Source: Cyanophora paradoxa
Lineage: Eukaryota > Glaucocystophyceae > Cyanophorales > Cyanophoraceae
Reading direction: 5' to 3'
Assembly (NCBI GenBank): GCA_004431415.1
Contig: QPMI01000082.1
Location: forward strand, 1-64,000
DNA length: 64,000 nt
Shown here: positions 48,527 to 61,973 of the stretch, in pieces
Layout of the letters: the number at the start of each line of letters is the position of its first letter
Numbering within the stretch: position 1 is the first letter of the stretch
Translations under genes and position numbers: made by a program
Notes under the pieces: model-generated
Seen by the model: only the letters and a program-made list of their open reading frames with translations
Database searches by the model: none
Told to the model about the DNA's origin: nothing

Positions 48527-51500
48527 TGGCGCGGCGCACCGTTCATGCGCTGCTGGATGTCGAAGATGAGGCTCTGGAGCGGGGCGACCTCCTTGCGCCA
48601 GGCCTCGCCGGCACCGGCCGCCCCGGGAGGCCAGGCGGCCTCCTCGCCCTCCTCAGAGCCGCTCCACCTGCCCCGTCGTCGAGCGGCCCATCGTCGCCCA
48701 CCGCCTGCGAGCGGCGCCCCTCCACGTCCGACCCGCGCGCCGCCGCCGCCGCCGCTGCCGCCGCCGCTGCCGCCGCCGTTGCCGCCACGTCGGCGCCGGC
48801 GGGGTCGTCCAGGGAGACGCCGGCAGCCTGGAGCGCCGCCCGTCGCAGCGCGATCTCTTGCTGCGAGGCGGGTTTGTTGGCGCCCGGGCGGGGCCTGCGG
48901 GGCGGGGCGCCGACCTCGCGCTCCTCGACGCGGAGGTGCAGGCGGACAGCCGCCAGCTCCCGCCGCGTCTCCTCCAGCTCCGTCTCCGCGCCCCGCGCCC
49001 GCGCCTCAAGCCCTGCGCCCGCCCGCCTCGCCGCGGCGCGGGCCTGCGGGCGGGGCCGGGCGCGGGCGCGGGGCGGCACCGGTGGCGCGGGACTCGGCGG
49101 CGCGGCGGGCAGTGCGCTCGGCGTGGAGCTCGCCGCGGGCCTCGTCTAGCTCCTCCCGCGCCCCGTCCAGCAGCGCCTCCAGCGCAGCGGCGCGCCCCTC
49201 GGCCGCCGCCGCCCGCTCCTCCGCTGCACGCACCCGCGCCGGCTCGGGCGAGCCCTGTGCCGCCAACTGGCAAGGCTGGCGCTCAGCGCAGGCGAACGGG
49301 GGGCAGGACGGCTGCCGGGCCGCACCCGGACCTCCAAGCTCGCCGCCCGCTCCTCCGCCGCCCGCGCCCGCGCCTCCGCCTCGCACGCCCGCTCTCGCAG
49401 CTGCAGCCGGCGGCGTCAGGCGGGGCGGGGCGCGGAGCGGGGCGGGCGGGGAGGGCGGGCCCGCTCGGCCTCGGCGTGGGGCAGGGCGGGGGCGAGGGAG
49501 CGCTGGGAGGCGGCGGCGGGCTCGTCGTCGGGGCGTCGCCCTCGGCGCTGGGGCGCTGGAGCCGCCCTCGGAGCCGCGCGAGGCCTGGCGGCGGTGGCGC
49601 GGGAGGCGGCCCGAGAAGGCCCGGAAGACCGCCGCGTTTTCCTCCGCCGCCGTCGCCAGCTCCGAGGCCCGCCGCGGCGAGGGCCCCGTCGCCCTGCGCC
49701 CTCCTCGTCCGACCGCGCCAGCAGCCGCGCGCGCGAGCCCAGCTGCCGGCCGGTCCCCGTCAGCGCGCCGGCCGCGGGGCGGGGCGCCGGCCGGGCGGGG
49801 CCGGGCGCACGTCGGAGCCGACGCGGAGGAGGGGCGGGCGCTTGTTCCAAAAGCCGGCGCGGGCGACGGAGGAGGGGCTCGTGTCGCCCGGGGCGCGCCC
49901 GAGGGCAGCGGGCGAGGTGGACATCGAGGGGGGCCCGGAGTCGGAGCCCGGGGCGGGCGGGGAGGGCCCGGCGGCGAGAAGAGCCTGGAGGTGGGTGACC
50001 TTCTCCTCGAGGAGGCGCTTCATGTCGCTCTCCTCCTCGAGGCGACGCCGCAGCTCGGCCACCGTGGAAGTGTCCCGCTCCCGCTCGCTCCGCGCCGCCT
50101 CCAGCTGCCCCAGCTGCTCCCGCAGCTCCGCCAGCTCCCGCCGGTACAGCGTCAGCTGCGCCTTCACGTCGAAGAACTGCGCCCCGCCCCGTCACGCCCG
50201 CCGGACCGAGGCGCCGCGCGCGCGCCGGCCCGCGCCTCGTTCACGGTGGCCCTGTTGACGACCTGTGCGCGGCGGGCCCCGGCCCCGGCTCGAACCCCGG
50301 TGCGTCCGGTGCGGCCGGCCGGGGCCGGGGCGCAAGGCGGGGAGGCTGGACCTTCTTGGCGCGGGATGCGAATTTGAGGGTGGAGACGGTCTCCTCGCAA
50401 CACGAGGCGACCGGCGCGGCGGTGCACACGATGAGCGTGATCGAATTCCCGCCCAGCGCCGGCTCCAAGATCCGCGTCAGCTTCCCCTCTGCCGGGCCGG
50501 CCGTTCGGCCCGGGGCTCCGTGCGGCTCCGCGCGGCTCCGCGCGGCGCAGAGTCGGCGCACCGCGGTACGGGATGTGGGAGCTGCGCGGCGCGCGACGAG
50601 GGCCGCGTGAGGAACGGCCCAGAAGGGCGGGGGGCGTTCGGGGCGCACTTGCTGCCCTCGCTGAGGCGCAGAATGACCTTGCCTGCGCGCGCGCGGATGG
50701 GGCGAGGGGATGAGAGGGAGGGGGGGGGGGGGGGGGGGGGGGAGCGCGAGCGCGGAGCGGGGGCCGGGCCGGGGCGCGCCGAGGGTGAAGAGGGACTTGT
50801 TGATAGCGTTGGTCTCCCGCAGGCTCGCGTCCTCCATCGACCAGAGCTTCTCGCTTCCCGCCAGGTCCACGAGGTTCTGCACCCCCTCCCCGGCGGCCCG
50901 CTCGCGCACCGCGCACAGCCAAAGGCCCGCCGCGCGCTCGCGCGGCACGCACGAGGACGGAGACGCGGACGGAGGAGCCCTCGTCGTCCTCGCCGGGCAC
51001 GCCCGTGTGCCGCGGTCTGCTCTCGATCCCCAGCTGCCGCCCCGCCGGCTCGAGGCGCGCGGCGGGGCCGGGGGGATGGGCCCCGGGGGTAGGACGGGGG
51101 GCGCGCCTGGAAGATGGCGTGCGAGCGGCTGCTGAAGTCGTTGAAGCTCGTCGCCCGGATGTGGCGCCGTGCTGCCCGCCGCCGCCGTTGGCGCCGCCCC
51201 CCCGCGCGGCCCGCGGCGCGCTTCGCGGCGGCCGCACCGTTGCCCTCGCGCAGGGCGGCGAGGACCTCGGCGGCTGACGCAACGGGCCGCTCCTGGCGCC
51301 CTCCACGAAGACGCCAGTCTGGGGCGGGGTGGGCGCCCCGCGGGGAGGGGGCGGGCGGGGCGGGCGGGGGTGCCTCGGGTCCTCGCGGACGGGGAGATTG
51401 CGCCCCGCGGCGTCGTCGGGCCCCAGGAGGCAGTTGATCTGCTCGTTATAGATCTCGAGGTAGCTCACGCGCAACGCGAACTCCCGCCCAGCCTCCTGCG

Positions 51501-52235
51501 CGCCGCCTCGCCCCGGGGCGGCGGCGCCGCGCCCGCCCCGGCCGCGCGCACGCGGCGGATGTGCGCGAAGACCTCGTCCACCGCCAGCGGGATGAGACCC
51601 GGCTCCCCCTGCCGAGCCCTCAACGCGCGGCCGCGGCCCCGGCGTCAAGTCGCCGCGCCTCGGTGCCCGTCATGGTGTACGTTTTTCCGCTCGTCGTCTG
51701 CCCGTACGCGAAGATGGTGCCTGCGGCGGGATCGTCGCTCGCGGCGCGGTGCGGGGCAAGCTGGGTCGTACCATTGAACCCGCGGACGACGCTCTGAATG
51801 ATGTCTTGGGCGACCTCCTGATATAGGCCCGTCGTCCGCTCCTCCGGACCAAAGACGCGGTCTGCGTCCCCGCTCGCTCAGGGCCCGCGCAAGCCACCGC
51901 ACGCCACGTTGCGCACCAAAGGTGTAGGATGTCGATCGGGCAGTGCCCCGCCCCGGCGTCGCTGGCGTGCGAGAATTCCTCGGAGAAACGAAGGAGGCAG
52001 GCAGCGCCGGGCGGGCCTTGCCACGCGCCGAGCTTCCGTCATCGGGGCTGCGCCGCGGAATCCTCGACGCGAGCGAGCCGGTCCGATAGACGGGTGTCTG
52101 CAGTCCGGCATCGGCGCGCGGCGGAGCAGCTTGGGCGCGCGGCGGGGCGGTTTTGCGGACCGGCGGCGGGAGAGGCGAGCCTGGCGTGGAGGGTTCCTTC
52201 AGCTCCTCTGAGAGACGCCTCGTGAGGCGTGCCAC
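48187..52235 (-). CDS. Kinesin motor protein (kinesin-7/CENP-E-like)
   Basis: N-terminal plus-end-type motor on the minus strand. P-loop: [20 protein letters not shown] (about 51,725-51,670). Then [20 protein letters not shown] (51,480s), GVFVEGA, switch [15 protein letters not shown] (51,150s), switch [22 protein letters not shown] with [14 protein letters not shown] 97-bp GC-AG intron (50,683-50,779) links this to [11 protein letters not shown], then [20 protein letters not shown] and [14 protein letters not shown] neck and coiled coil follow ([40 protein letters not shown]). Further long coiled coils of Glu/Ala/Arg run down to 48,550 ([13 protein letters not shown]). After a poly(C) intron a Pro/Ser-rich tail stops at 48,187. 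The 5' end is uncertain: 52,235 is only the limit of an open frame, and an acceptor at about 52,198 implies an upstream exon. Confidence 0.85.
48497..48525 (-). repeat. Intronic poly(C) tract (sense strand of kinesin gene)
   Basis: 29 consecutive G on plus, between a GTGCGCC donor and an ACTGAACGCCACGCAG acceptor on the minus strand. Confidence 0.9.
50720..50742 (-). repeat. Intronic poly(C) tract (sense strand of kinesin gene)
   Basis: 23 consecutive G on plus, inside the GC-AG intron that interrupts [15 protein letters not shown]. Confidence 0.9.
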
Positions 52236-53104
52236 GCCCGTCCGATTGGGTGTGAGCTGGAGTAAAGGGTTGAGAAGCGACGGGCAGCCAGAATTTTACA
52301 GCTGGGCTGATTGCCCTACACTGCGTTCGCGACACGCACCGGCAGGGGTCTCGGCGAAGGTGGCGGCGGTGACGCAGCACCGCCGCTTCGCGTGGGCGCC
52401 AGCTCGCTGTCCTCAACGGTGGTGGCCAAGGAGACCGCGACCAGCGGTTGATTGCACGGCAAAACAGTCCTCCCATCTGTCTTCCAGACCTGCAGATCGC
52501 CGGCCTCCTCGGGATTCGGAGGCTGAAGTGTACAGGTCAGCGCGTGGATACAACACAGAGCGCTCAAATAAGCCGCGCTCGCACCCTAAAACGTATTACG
52601 ACGCGAATCTTGTCGCTTGTCGCGCCGGCAGGCGGCGTCGTACGGCTGCCGCCCATTGCACCTTTTGGCGCGCAACGCGCTGCTGCGCTACAAGTGCACA
52701 AAACTGCTACGCAGTGAAGGGTGCTTGCCTTCTGCAGCTGCGTGCTGCTACACGTACCCCCGTCTAGGGCAGACCCCCCTCCGGTACCGCGCGGGGGCGC
52801 GGTTGGCGTTGACGATTCGCCTCATAGCCGCCGGTTGTCAGCCGCCGGTTGTCGTCGTCTCGGATGATCAGACGGCGGCCGCATGCGGACGTTTCGGTCC
52901 TCGACGACGTGCATGACGACGCGAGCTCGCACAGAACAACTGGTGCGTATATTCGCGCGCGCTCAAGCATGAACGACCGCGCGACACTCGGGCGTCGCAG
53001 ACCCCGAGATATCGTCCGATGAGAGCCCGCCGCCCACGCCACGAGCCGACACGCCGGCGGGAGCCACACAGCTGCGCGACTCAAGCGCGAGCCTTTCCGA
53101 ACTG

Positions 53105-55136
53105 GTGGGTTTGGCTGGCGTGCAACATCCGCGGCAGCTAGGGCAGTTACTCACCAGCGCGCAGACGCCGCGGGACCTGACATCAAAGGTGACTTCAGAA
53201 CCGTGCAACTGGCAGCAAGAGCTGGCTCACATTGTGCACGCGCGCGCGCTCATGCTCCGCGAACACCGCAGGTCAACCCCGCCGACTACTGGCTCTCGGA
53301 CAGCAGGAAGCTGCCGCAGCACCTCTTCTGGCAGGCCGTGGCGGACCAGGTCATCCAGGAGCGGAGCGAGTCGCAGAGGCAGCTTGTTGCGCCGGAGGAC
53401 GGGGGTCACTCCTCGCGCACGAGGATTCTCCTGGACAGCGGCAGCCCCTGGCCGGCCCCGGGCCGCGCGCCGCAGGCGCAGCCCCCGCCGCAGCCCAACC
53501 GGCAGCAGGAGGCCCCGCGCACGCCGCGGCAATCGTCGGCGAGGGCGGCGGAGGCCGCGGGCGAGGGCGGGGCGGCGCGCGGCGCGTGGCAGGGGGCGAT
53601 GTACCGCCCCGAGCCGCCAAAGAAGGATGCGGCGGTGCCCTCGCCGGCGCCCCGTAGCCCCACGACGCCCTCGGCGCGCACGGGTCGCGGGTCCCCCCGC
53701 TCTCTGGGGGGACCCCGCCCGCGGAGCGCCATCCGGGGCCACGAGCGGGCGGAGCAGGAGGGCGTCTGCGCCTGCAGCTGCTTCAGGGCGGGGCGGAGCG
53801 GGACGCCGCCGGCGAGTCCGCCGCTTCTGGAGCGCCTGCTGGGATGCGTCCCGTTCTGGCGCCCAGGTGGGGATCTCGAGGGCGCCGAGGGGGGGCCGGC
53901 GGCGCGGCCGCGGGCGGGCCAGGGATCCGAGGGCGGTGCGGGGCACGCGGCGGTGCTGGATGCGGACTTGCACGAGGGGGTCATCTCGCGTCTGGTGCGC
54001 GGTCCCCGCCCGTGCCGTGACGCTGGCCCTGAGTGGCGAGCGGCAGGCGGGCGAGGTCGAGTTGCTGCGAACCCGCGTCGACCGCCTCTCCGCCGAGACC
54101 GCCTTCCTTGCCCGCCCCGGCCCGCCCGGCCTGCCCGCTCCCCCCTCCTCCGCGACCCGCGCCAGCCCCCGCGATCCGCCGCCTCCCCATCCCGAGCGTG
54201 CCGCCCGACTCGACCCGTCGGCCCCTGTCGTCGGACGTGCAGTCCGCGTCGTTGGAGGACACGGAGCCGGCGCCTTCCGCGGGGGCCACGCCCCCGAGCC
54301 CCTGGGCGTCGCGTGGTTCCGTAGGAGCCCCGCCGCCCAGACGTCACCGATCGCCGGTCCGGCCCCCGCACGCCTCGCAGTGCACTGTCCGCTAACCCAA
54401 GGTACGCAGGGGCGAGCGGGGCATGTTACACACCCACCGCGGACGATGTCGGGTGGTGCGCGCCTGCCTCGCATCTCCTTTCCGCCTCCAATGGCGCGCG
54501 CCATTTCTGACGTCGCCGTGTGTCTTCGCAGCATGCTCATCGCGGTCGTCGGATCGGGGTGGGCCTGAGGCCGTGCGAACGCCGCGGCCGCCGCTCACGG
54601 GCGGAAGGCAGGGGTCAGAGCGGCGCGGAGGCGGCGCGGGTGGAGAGCGAGCCGGTGGCGCTGGACGGAAGGAGCCGGGAGCAGCTAGATGCGCTGGTGC
54701 GGGCGCGGCGCGCCGTCTTCTGGTGCAGCGGGGCGGGGCGACAGCTTTTCGAGATCTCGCGCTCTTGCCCCAGCCCGCCCCCCGATTCGGCCTTCTCGGG
54801 CTCCGCCGAGGAGCGTTGCACCCTCTTCGTGCAGCCGGTCCGGCCCAGCGCGCCTTGGAGTCCCCTGCCCGCTGACCTCAAACGCAGGCGTGCATTACGC
54901 TCGCCCACAACAACTCCAAGCGAGAGCTGATTGCCCGCCGCGCCGCCACCATCGACCTTCACCCTTCCGACCCCTGCTGCTTCTCCCTCTTCGTTTATGG
55001 GCCTCCGCTCCCCTCCTCCGGCACTCCGGGCCCTAGTCCCGAGCCCATCGCCGTCACTCTGCGTCTGTCCTCGCCTAGCGACCGTGACATCCTCGCACTT
55101 TGTGTCAGGTGCGTTGGCAGCGCGCCCCAGATCTAG
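53105..55136 (+). CDS. Unrecognised multi-exon host gene
   Basis: A plus-strand gene beginning upstream of 53,105, perhaps near 52,969. Exon readings: SASLSELVGLAGVQHPRQLG, then NWQQELAHIVHARALMLREH (53,205-53,270). After CACCGCAG come VNPADYWLSDSRKLPQHLFW and QAVADQVIQERSESQRQL. A long Pro/Arg/Ala-rich disordered part follows (53,400-53,760). Then EVELLRTRVDRLSAETAFLA (54,055) and ESEPVALDGRSREQLDALVR with RAVFWCSGAGRQLFEI (54,650-54,760). The last exon reads LAHNNSKRELIARRAATIDL, HPSDPCCFSLFVYGPPLPSS and PSDRDILALCVRCVG, stop 55,134-55,136. It could be a cytoskeletal or signalling scaffold. No domain identified. Confidence 0.45.
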
Positions 55137-55345
55137 AGCCGCCGCCGCATGTGCTCCGCTTATCGTTGCTTACGGCAGGAAATTCATGGCAATGCCTCCT
55201 GGTCCCGTTTAGGCCGATGGCACTTAAGCTTGCCTTGGTCGCTGCGATTAGGAGCCCGTTTTTTGAAGGGCGCCCGTTTAAAAAAAATCCGATTTGTTTG
55301 CAGAGGGGCTGGTTGGTCGTCAACACATTGGTTTAGAGAATAGGA

Positions 55346-56933
55346 TCAGCACAGCATTTGTGGGGAAATCCGGTGTGTACGAGTGTGCGGATTGGGGGTT
55401 GCGACCGGTGGCTCAGCGGGCCGAAAATCGGGAAGAGGAAGAGGAGGGGGAGTGGGTAGCGGGGCAGGGGGCTTGTGAACGGCTGCCGCAGCCGAGACGG
55501 CAGCCGCCTCCTGCTTCTCGCGGGGAGGGGCGGGGAGGGAGGCGAGGAACGCTTCCTGCGCAAGGAGCGTTAGACAGGCCATGGGCATTGACGCTGACAG
55601 GCGATGCAATGCGGGGCGGACGAGGGAGCGGAAGTACAGGTCACGCCATCGAAGCTCGATGTCGTTGTGACCCGCCCCCTGCGGCGTGTCGGCGGCGACC
55701 GGTACCCGCCCCGTGCGAATCGCGCCCTACCTGAATCCAAACCGGTTTCGCAGCGTTTGCGCACATCTTGTACAACGTCTACAACCGCCAAAGTTAGTGG
55801 CAGCACACACTTTGAGAAAAGACTTGTGGCGTACAAGGCCGTGGGCGAAGGGCACCACTTCGTCGTCTATTGACAGGAGTCAGAATGGCCGATGCGGGTA
55901 ACGGGCGGCCGAAAGCGCAGAGACCTGTTCCATGTATGACCAGCACCGGTGCTTGTACCTGGAGGTCGCATTAGTGAGAAGAGAGGAAAAGGTCATGCCC
56001 AACTCGCCCGTCGTATCTTGTCGACGTTCGGAAAGATGTCAAAGCCAAACGTGTGGTCGATCTGTCTCGATGGCATGAGGGCTTGCCTTTCGGACAAGCA
56101 GCAGAAGGGCGTGCTTCCTCACTTTAAGAACAACTCGTACGCAGGATGTCAGGGGGCTCTGCAGGATAACGGCCCGGACGTCCGCACGTGACGCCAAGTC
56201 GACTGTCGGGCCGCTGCCAAGCGACCGCCCGAATCTGCGCCGTGTTTGTTTGCATGGGCGTGTGAGGGGCAGGTCTGCCGAACAATATGATGTCTCTTGC
56301 AGCATCCAGCTTGCAGTGTTTTGTCAGGTACTCAAAAGCGGCGTCCGCGGCCTGTCAACAGAAATCAAGACAGGAACCTCTCTACGAAGGGCGCGGTGCT
56401 GTGAGCAAGCTACAACGCATGCGCACCTCGTAGACACCATGTTCCGAGGGCTGGCCCTCGCTCAGGCCGTATCCGGGGTATTCGTAGGCGCACAGTGAAA
56501 CCTTTAGCCTAGAGGAGATAGCCATGAGGTGATCCCTGCATTGAGAGGACATCGTGAGCGAGGGCAAGTCCGGACGGCAACGTGCGACGGACCAGAGCAG
56601 ACCGAGGTCCTCTGCGTTTCCATGGGAGAAGAGAAGCGTGCGGTTTGTCTTCGGGTACGTTATGTGGAACGCCGGAATCCGCATGCCGCTGGCCGTTCGC
56701 AGCCAGACTAGCGTGCCATCGTCAAAACTGCGCGGCGGGCGCGGGCATGGCTCAGGATAGCCGCACAGCAGTGCAGCTCCGATTGCCACACTGGGGTGCG
56801 GCACAGAATACGCACTATTGACAGGGCGGGGGCACGAAGGCTGCGGAGCCGAGTAGCGAAGTTCAAACTGCTGTCGAAGGGCCTGGGGGCGGCGCGAGCG
56901 CTGCGCACCGAGCCTAGTGACGGCGCCGCCCAT
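55346..56933 (-). CDS. ABHD17: ABHD17-like alpha/beta hydrolase (possible protein depalmitoylase)
   Basis: Minus-strand serine hydrolase. The start is MGGAVTRLGAQRSRRPQALR (56,933). Core motifs: RTLLFSHGNAEDLG (oxyanion strand), SLCAYEYPGYGLSEGQPSEH, and GRSLGSGPTVDLASRADVRA (nucleophile elbow G-x-S-x-G). Then VILQSPLTSCVRVVLK, FDIFPNVDKI and VQAPVLVIHGT. An intron (GTCTCTGCG...GTCAATAG) joins the last to DDEVVPFAHGL, which holds the acid Asp. The catalytic His is in GHNDIELRWRDLYFRSLVRP (55,670s). All three triad residues are present. A Pro/Ala-rich tail ends QMLC at 55,346. Animal ABHD17 removes palmitate from Ras and PSD-95; plant WAV2 is related. The membrane-anchoring N-terminus is unclear here because of frame changes. 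Confidence 0.8.
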
Positions 56934-57924
56934 GCCCCGACGGCGCTCAAAATGCAGCTCGAGGGGGCGCGCTTCGATGCGTTCGCAGTCCGCAGCGAAG
57001 CTTGGCTGCGTCCAACGCGCCTCCGCGGCGGACTTGCTGAGCGTCAGCCGCCGACTAAGCAGCAGTTGGCGGGTCGTTCAGTTGGCGGGTCGTTCAACGT
57101 TAACCGCGTCAAAGGTTTTGGTAGGCAGGGGCACCGCGTACCCCCTTCCCGAAGTTCACAGAGTTCAGATCTAGCTATATATATCCAAAGAATCCATCAC
57201 CCCCCTATACTGCCACCGTGGCGCCGGCACGCCGCATGCGCATGCGCAGCTGCAGATGTGTGAAAAGTAAATTAACTTAGTAAAACCTCGGGTCGTTACC
57301 CTTGCTCCGCTCGGGTGGGCCCGATCGCGAGGCTGCGGCCGCGGCTGATTGGGGACACCCCGTCCAACCTGGCCCCTTCACCCTTCACCGCCTCCCCCCC
57401 CCCCCCCCCCCCCCCCCCCCAAACACACACACATGTACACACACTGTGACACCACACACCACACACGTCCCCTCCCCCCCACCCTGGCCCCACCCCCTCA
57501 AATGAACGCAGGGCCCAGGGTGTCTGCAGCTGCTGCCTGTCCATCATGTTATGCGTTCATGTTAGCAGGGATCAGTTGGTCAGATCATGATATATTGTCT
57601 CGAACATGTACACAGGGAACATCTGGAACAGGTACTGAGCGCCGGGGTTCCCGTTGGGGACGCGATCTTTGATTGCAATTACGATTAGGGGTTGGAAGTC
57701 TTTGATTTCGATTACGATTGGAGGTTGGACGGGAACCTTAAGCTTCGCCCAGGGTCGAAAACGGGGTAGTCATTTTTTACACAGCCGCGACCTAAGGGCC
57801 TCTCCTTTCCCCAAGGCCGATTTTAACCACCTGTGTTGAGTTGCTTCTGCGCGCCAAACAGGTGCACTTTTGCTTCCTGGGTGCGGTGGCAGTCGGAACA
57901 CTGAACGAGTGATGTGAAAAGGCT
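56934..57924. other. Intergenic segment with poly(C)/(AC)n and short direct repeats
   Basis: GTTGGCGGGTCGTTCA is repeated at 57,066 and 57,083, and TATATATATCC lies at 57,175. A run of 27 C (57,394-57,420) is followed by ACACACACATGTACACACAC. A 30-bp imperfect repeat of GATTACGATTRGRGGTTGGA lies at 57,675-57,730. No gene is supported. Confidence 0.5.
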
Positions 57925-59720
57925 TCAGCCGACCTTGGCTGTCATAATGTTGCGCAGTGCACGCCAGTACACTTGCTCGAGTTCCTGGAGCTCAGAAATC
58001 TGGATTAAAAAATCAGCCGGACCAGAACATGTACAGATGAAGCTTGAAGAGCAAGAGTCACACCTGCAAGTTCTGGAGCTCCTCGCTGCCAAGAACGGAG
58101 GCTTTCACCACAGATACGGTTACCCGTTCGGAATTGATATCTTTCTCCCTGAAGATCTGAGTGAGAACGATACCAGCACCGCGAAATATTCGGCATGCAC
58201 AGCGCATACACACCCGAAGGCGTGCTGCGGGGCACGTGTCAGCACAAGACTGCAGATGGAAGTGGATCCGGACATCACTCACCAGATCCTCCTTCAGCCG
58301 GTCGAGCATATGCTGAACCATTGGAACGTACTTCTTGAATCTGCCTTCTCGAGTTCCACAGTCTGCAAGTGCATTGGCAAGCTTTGCTTGGAGTTCATTT
58401 GCATGCCGTCTGGCATCCTCAGCTTCTTCCTCGGCCTTTCGCTTGTCCTGCTCGTACTCTTTGACCTCCTCCATGACGTCAAGATTCTTTTTCTTGTAGT
58501 GCTCCACCTGCCAGCCAATGAAAACGGACACTTTTCCACAGAAAACATTCTTAATGGACCTGGTTTGTAAGCCGCGAGATTTGGCTCTCGAGATCTCCGA
58601 TCTTCTTGTCATCGTCTCTCCGGCTCTTGCTCCTTTTCCGGGACGGGGATCTCGAACTGTCTCGCCTGTCTCGCTTCTCATGCCTTGTAGATCGCTGCTC
58701 TTCTGTCTGAGAGCTTCCTGTAACCTCCATCTGCGAAATCTGCGTTCTGCTATCCCGATCGGGGACGTCCGCTTCTCCGGAAGCAACAGCAGCGCGCTCC
58801 TCCCCTGCGTCGCGAGCTGGCGACTTCGACGGAGACCTCTCTCGCTCATCAGCCCGCTCAGGTGATCGATAAGATTTGCTAAGATCATGAATGATTAGCG
58901 AAAGGAAAGAAGAAGCACAACTGTGCGCACCGTCCGTTCATCTGAGCGTCTCCTTCTCGGTCGCGTTCTGACGACCTGTGTCGGCTGCGCCGCCGTTCCC
59001 GGTCGCGCTCCTCGCGATCTGGCTGTGGCGAGCGACTACCGCGCGCTGAAGCATAGGAATAGAAGTGAGATTCATCGATCTTGCCGGGCGAAATAGCGCG
59101 CACAGTGACGCCGCCCTGGCGACCTGGACGTACGACCCCGGTCCACGCTGCGCGTCCTTCGCCGGTAATCGTTCCGCTCGACCTCTTCCCTGCAAAGAGC
59201 AAGGTTTAAAAGAAATCTGCGCGGCGAGGGCCCCCGTAGTAAAGTGGCAGGCACCGGTCATCGCGGCGCGGGCTATAACGGCCCCGCCGGCGGTCATCAC
59301 CGCCGAAGTTGGGTGCATCCCGGAGCTCATGCTTTCCGTGCGCAAACCTGCAGGCACCGATCGGTCGCAGTTGCTCAGATCATGAAGGGCCCAAGTGGCG
59401 TACGTGCAGCGGTCCCCGCGAGGGCAATTGCCTGACGGACGCTGTTGATCAGGCACGCTGAATCGATACGTGCATCAGATCGGACTCACCGTTCTCCTCG
59501 AAGAACTTGCACTGAAGGGCGAAAAGTGCGACAGGGGCGTGTGTCAGCAACGGGGCAGTCAGACGGCGGGGAAGACAGCGACTTGAAATGCGCACCAGCT
59601 TCGTTCGAAACTGTGCGCAGGGGAGCCGGCGGAGATCAGCACAGGAAAACGGGCGCCGGCGCGACCGAGCGAGCGCCGGGGCCTAGAGTCTTTATACTAG
59701 CTGCGAGCGCGCACCAAGTC
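57925..59720 (-). CDS. CCCH zinc-finger, RS-rich and coiled-coil protein (probable RNA-processing factor)
   Basis: On the minus strand an exon near 59,510 reads QCKFFEENG at a GTGAGT donor; the next exon (59,440) gives NCPRGDRCTYA. Together these make C-x8-C-x5-C, but the expected His three residues later is Thr in this frame; one missing base would restore H. Later exons are RS/RD-rich: VERNDYRRRTRSVDRGRTSR, SPQPDREERDRERRRSRHRS, and an RS-like region in the frame near 58,850-58,580. A coiled coil follows: HYKKKNLDVMEEVKEYEQDK, RKAEEEAEDARRHANELQAK and FKKYVPMVQHMLDRLKEDL. The last exons give INSERVTVSVVKASVLGSEE and ISELQELEQVYWRALRNIMT, stop at 57,925. The first exon is not certain (a TATAAA lies near 59,690). 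Confidence 0.65.
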
Positions 59721-59886
59721 GCCGTACGGCCTCGCCATCCTCTTGGGCCCTGAAAACCAGCCTCACTTCCTGTACCCCTTCCGACCCCGCCGCCGGGCCG
59801 CCGGCGCCGCCCCCAAGCGCCAGCTGCGCCCTGTACCACTGCCGCCTTAGTGGCCTGCGTGGATTAAATCGCGCGCGGTCGCAGCG
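59721..59886. promoter_or_regulatory. Divergent promoter region between CCCH-protein and Arp1 genes
   Basis: The two genes point away from each other. The interval is GC-rich, with a TATAAAG on the minus strand near 59,690 and no obvious TATA on the Arp1 side. Inferred only from gene layout. Confidence 0.35.
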
Positions 59887-61676
<1,790 letters not shown>

Positions 61677-61973
61677 TTGTTACGTTTTTTCTGTGAAACT
61701 ACGCCTGAATGGGCGACTTGAGCAGGTGCAGCCCTTGCTGTTGCCGGCCCAGCCGTATGCGTCCACGCGTCCAACACTTGTAGCCCGGACTTAGAGAGAG
61801 AGAGAGAGAGCAAGTAAAAGACACTCCCAGGACTCGGACCCGAGTCTGGGTGGTGGTTACAAAAGTAGATAAAAAAAGATAGCAAACACACGAATCCCAC
61901 CCCGATACCGGCTCCCTGAACGGCACGGGTTTGCGGTTTGAATCGTGCCCGCTAGGGGTACAGATTTAGCGGG
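61677..61973. other. Short intergenic segment
   Basis: Contains an (AG)n run, AGAGAGAGAGAGAGAG, at about 61,793-61,810. No gene is supported. Confidence 0.5.

Noticed and set aside
48173-50377. A 734-codon plus-strand open frame
   Set aside because: It is the antisense of the kinesin coiled-coil exons and is low-complexity Arg/Ala/Pro; the minus strand carries the conserved motor and coiled coil.
53227-54540. A 437-codon minus-strand open frame
   Set aside because: Antisense of the plus-strand gene with NWQQELAHIVHA and VNPADYWLSDSRKL exons; composition is that of a GC-rich shadow frame.
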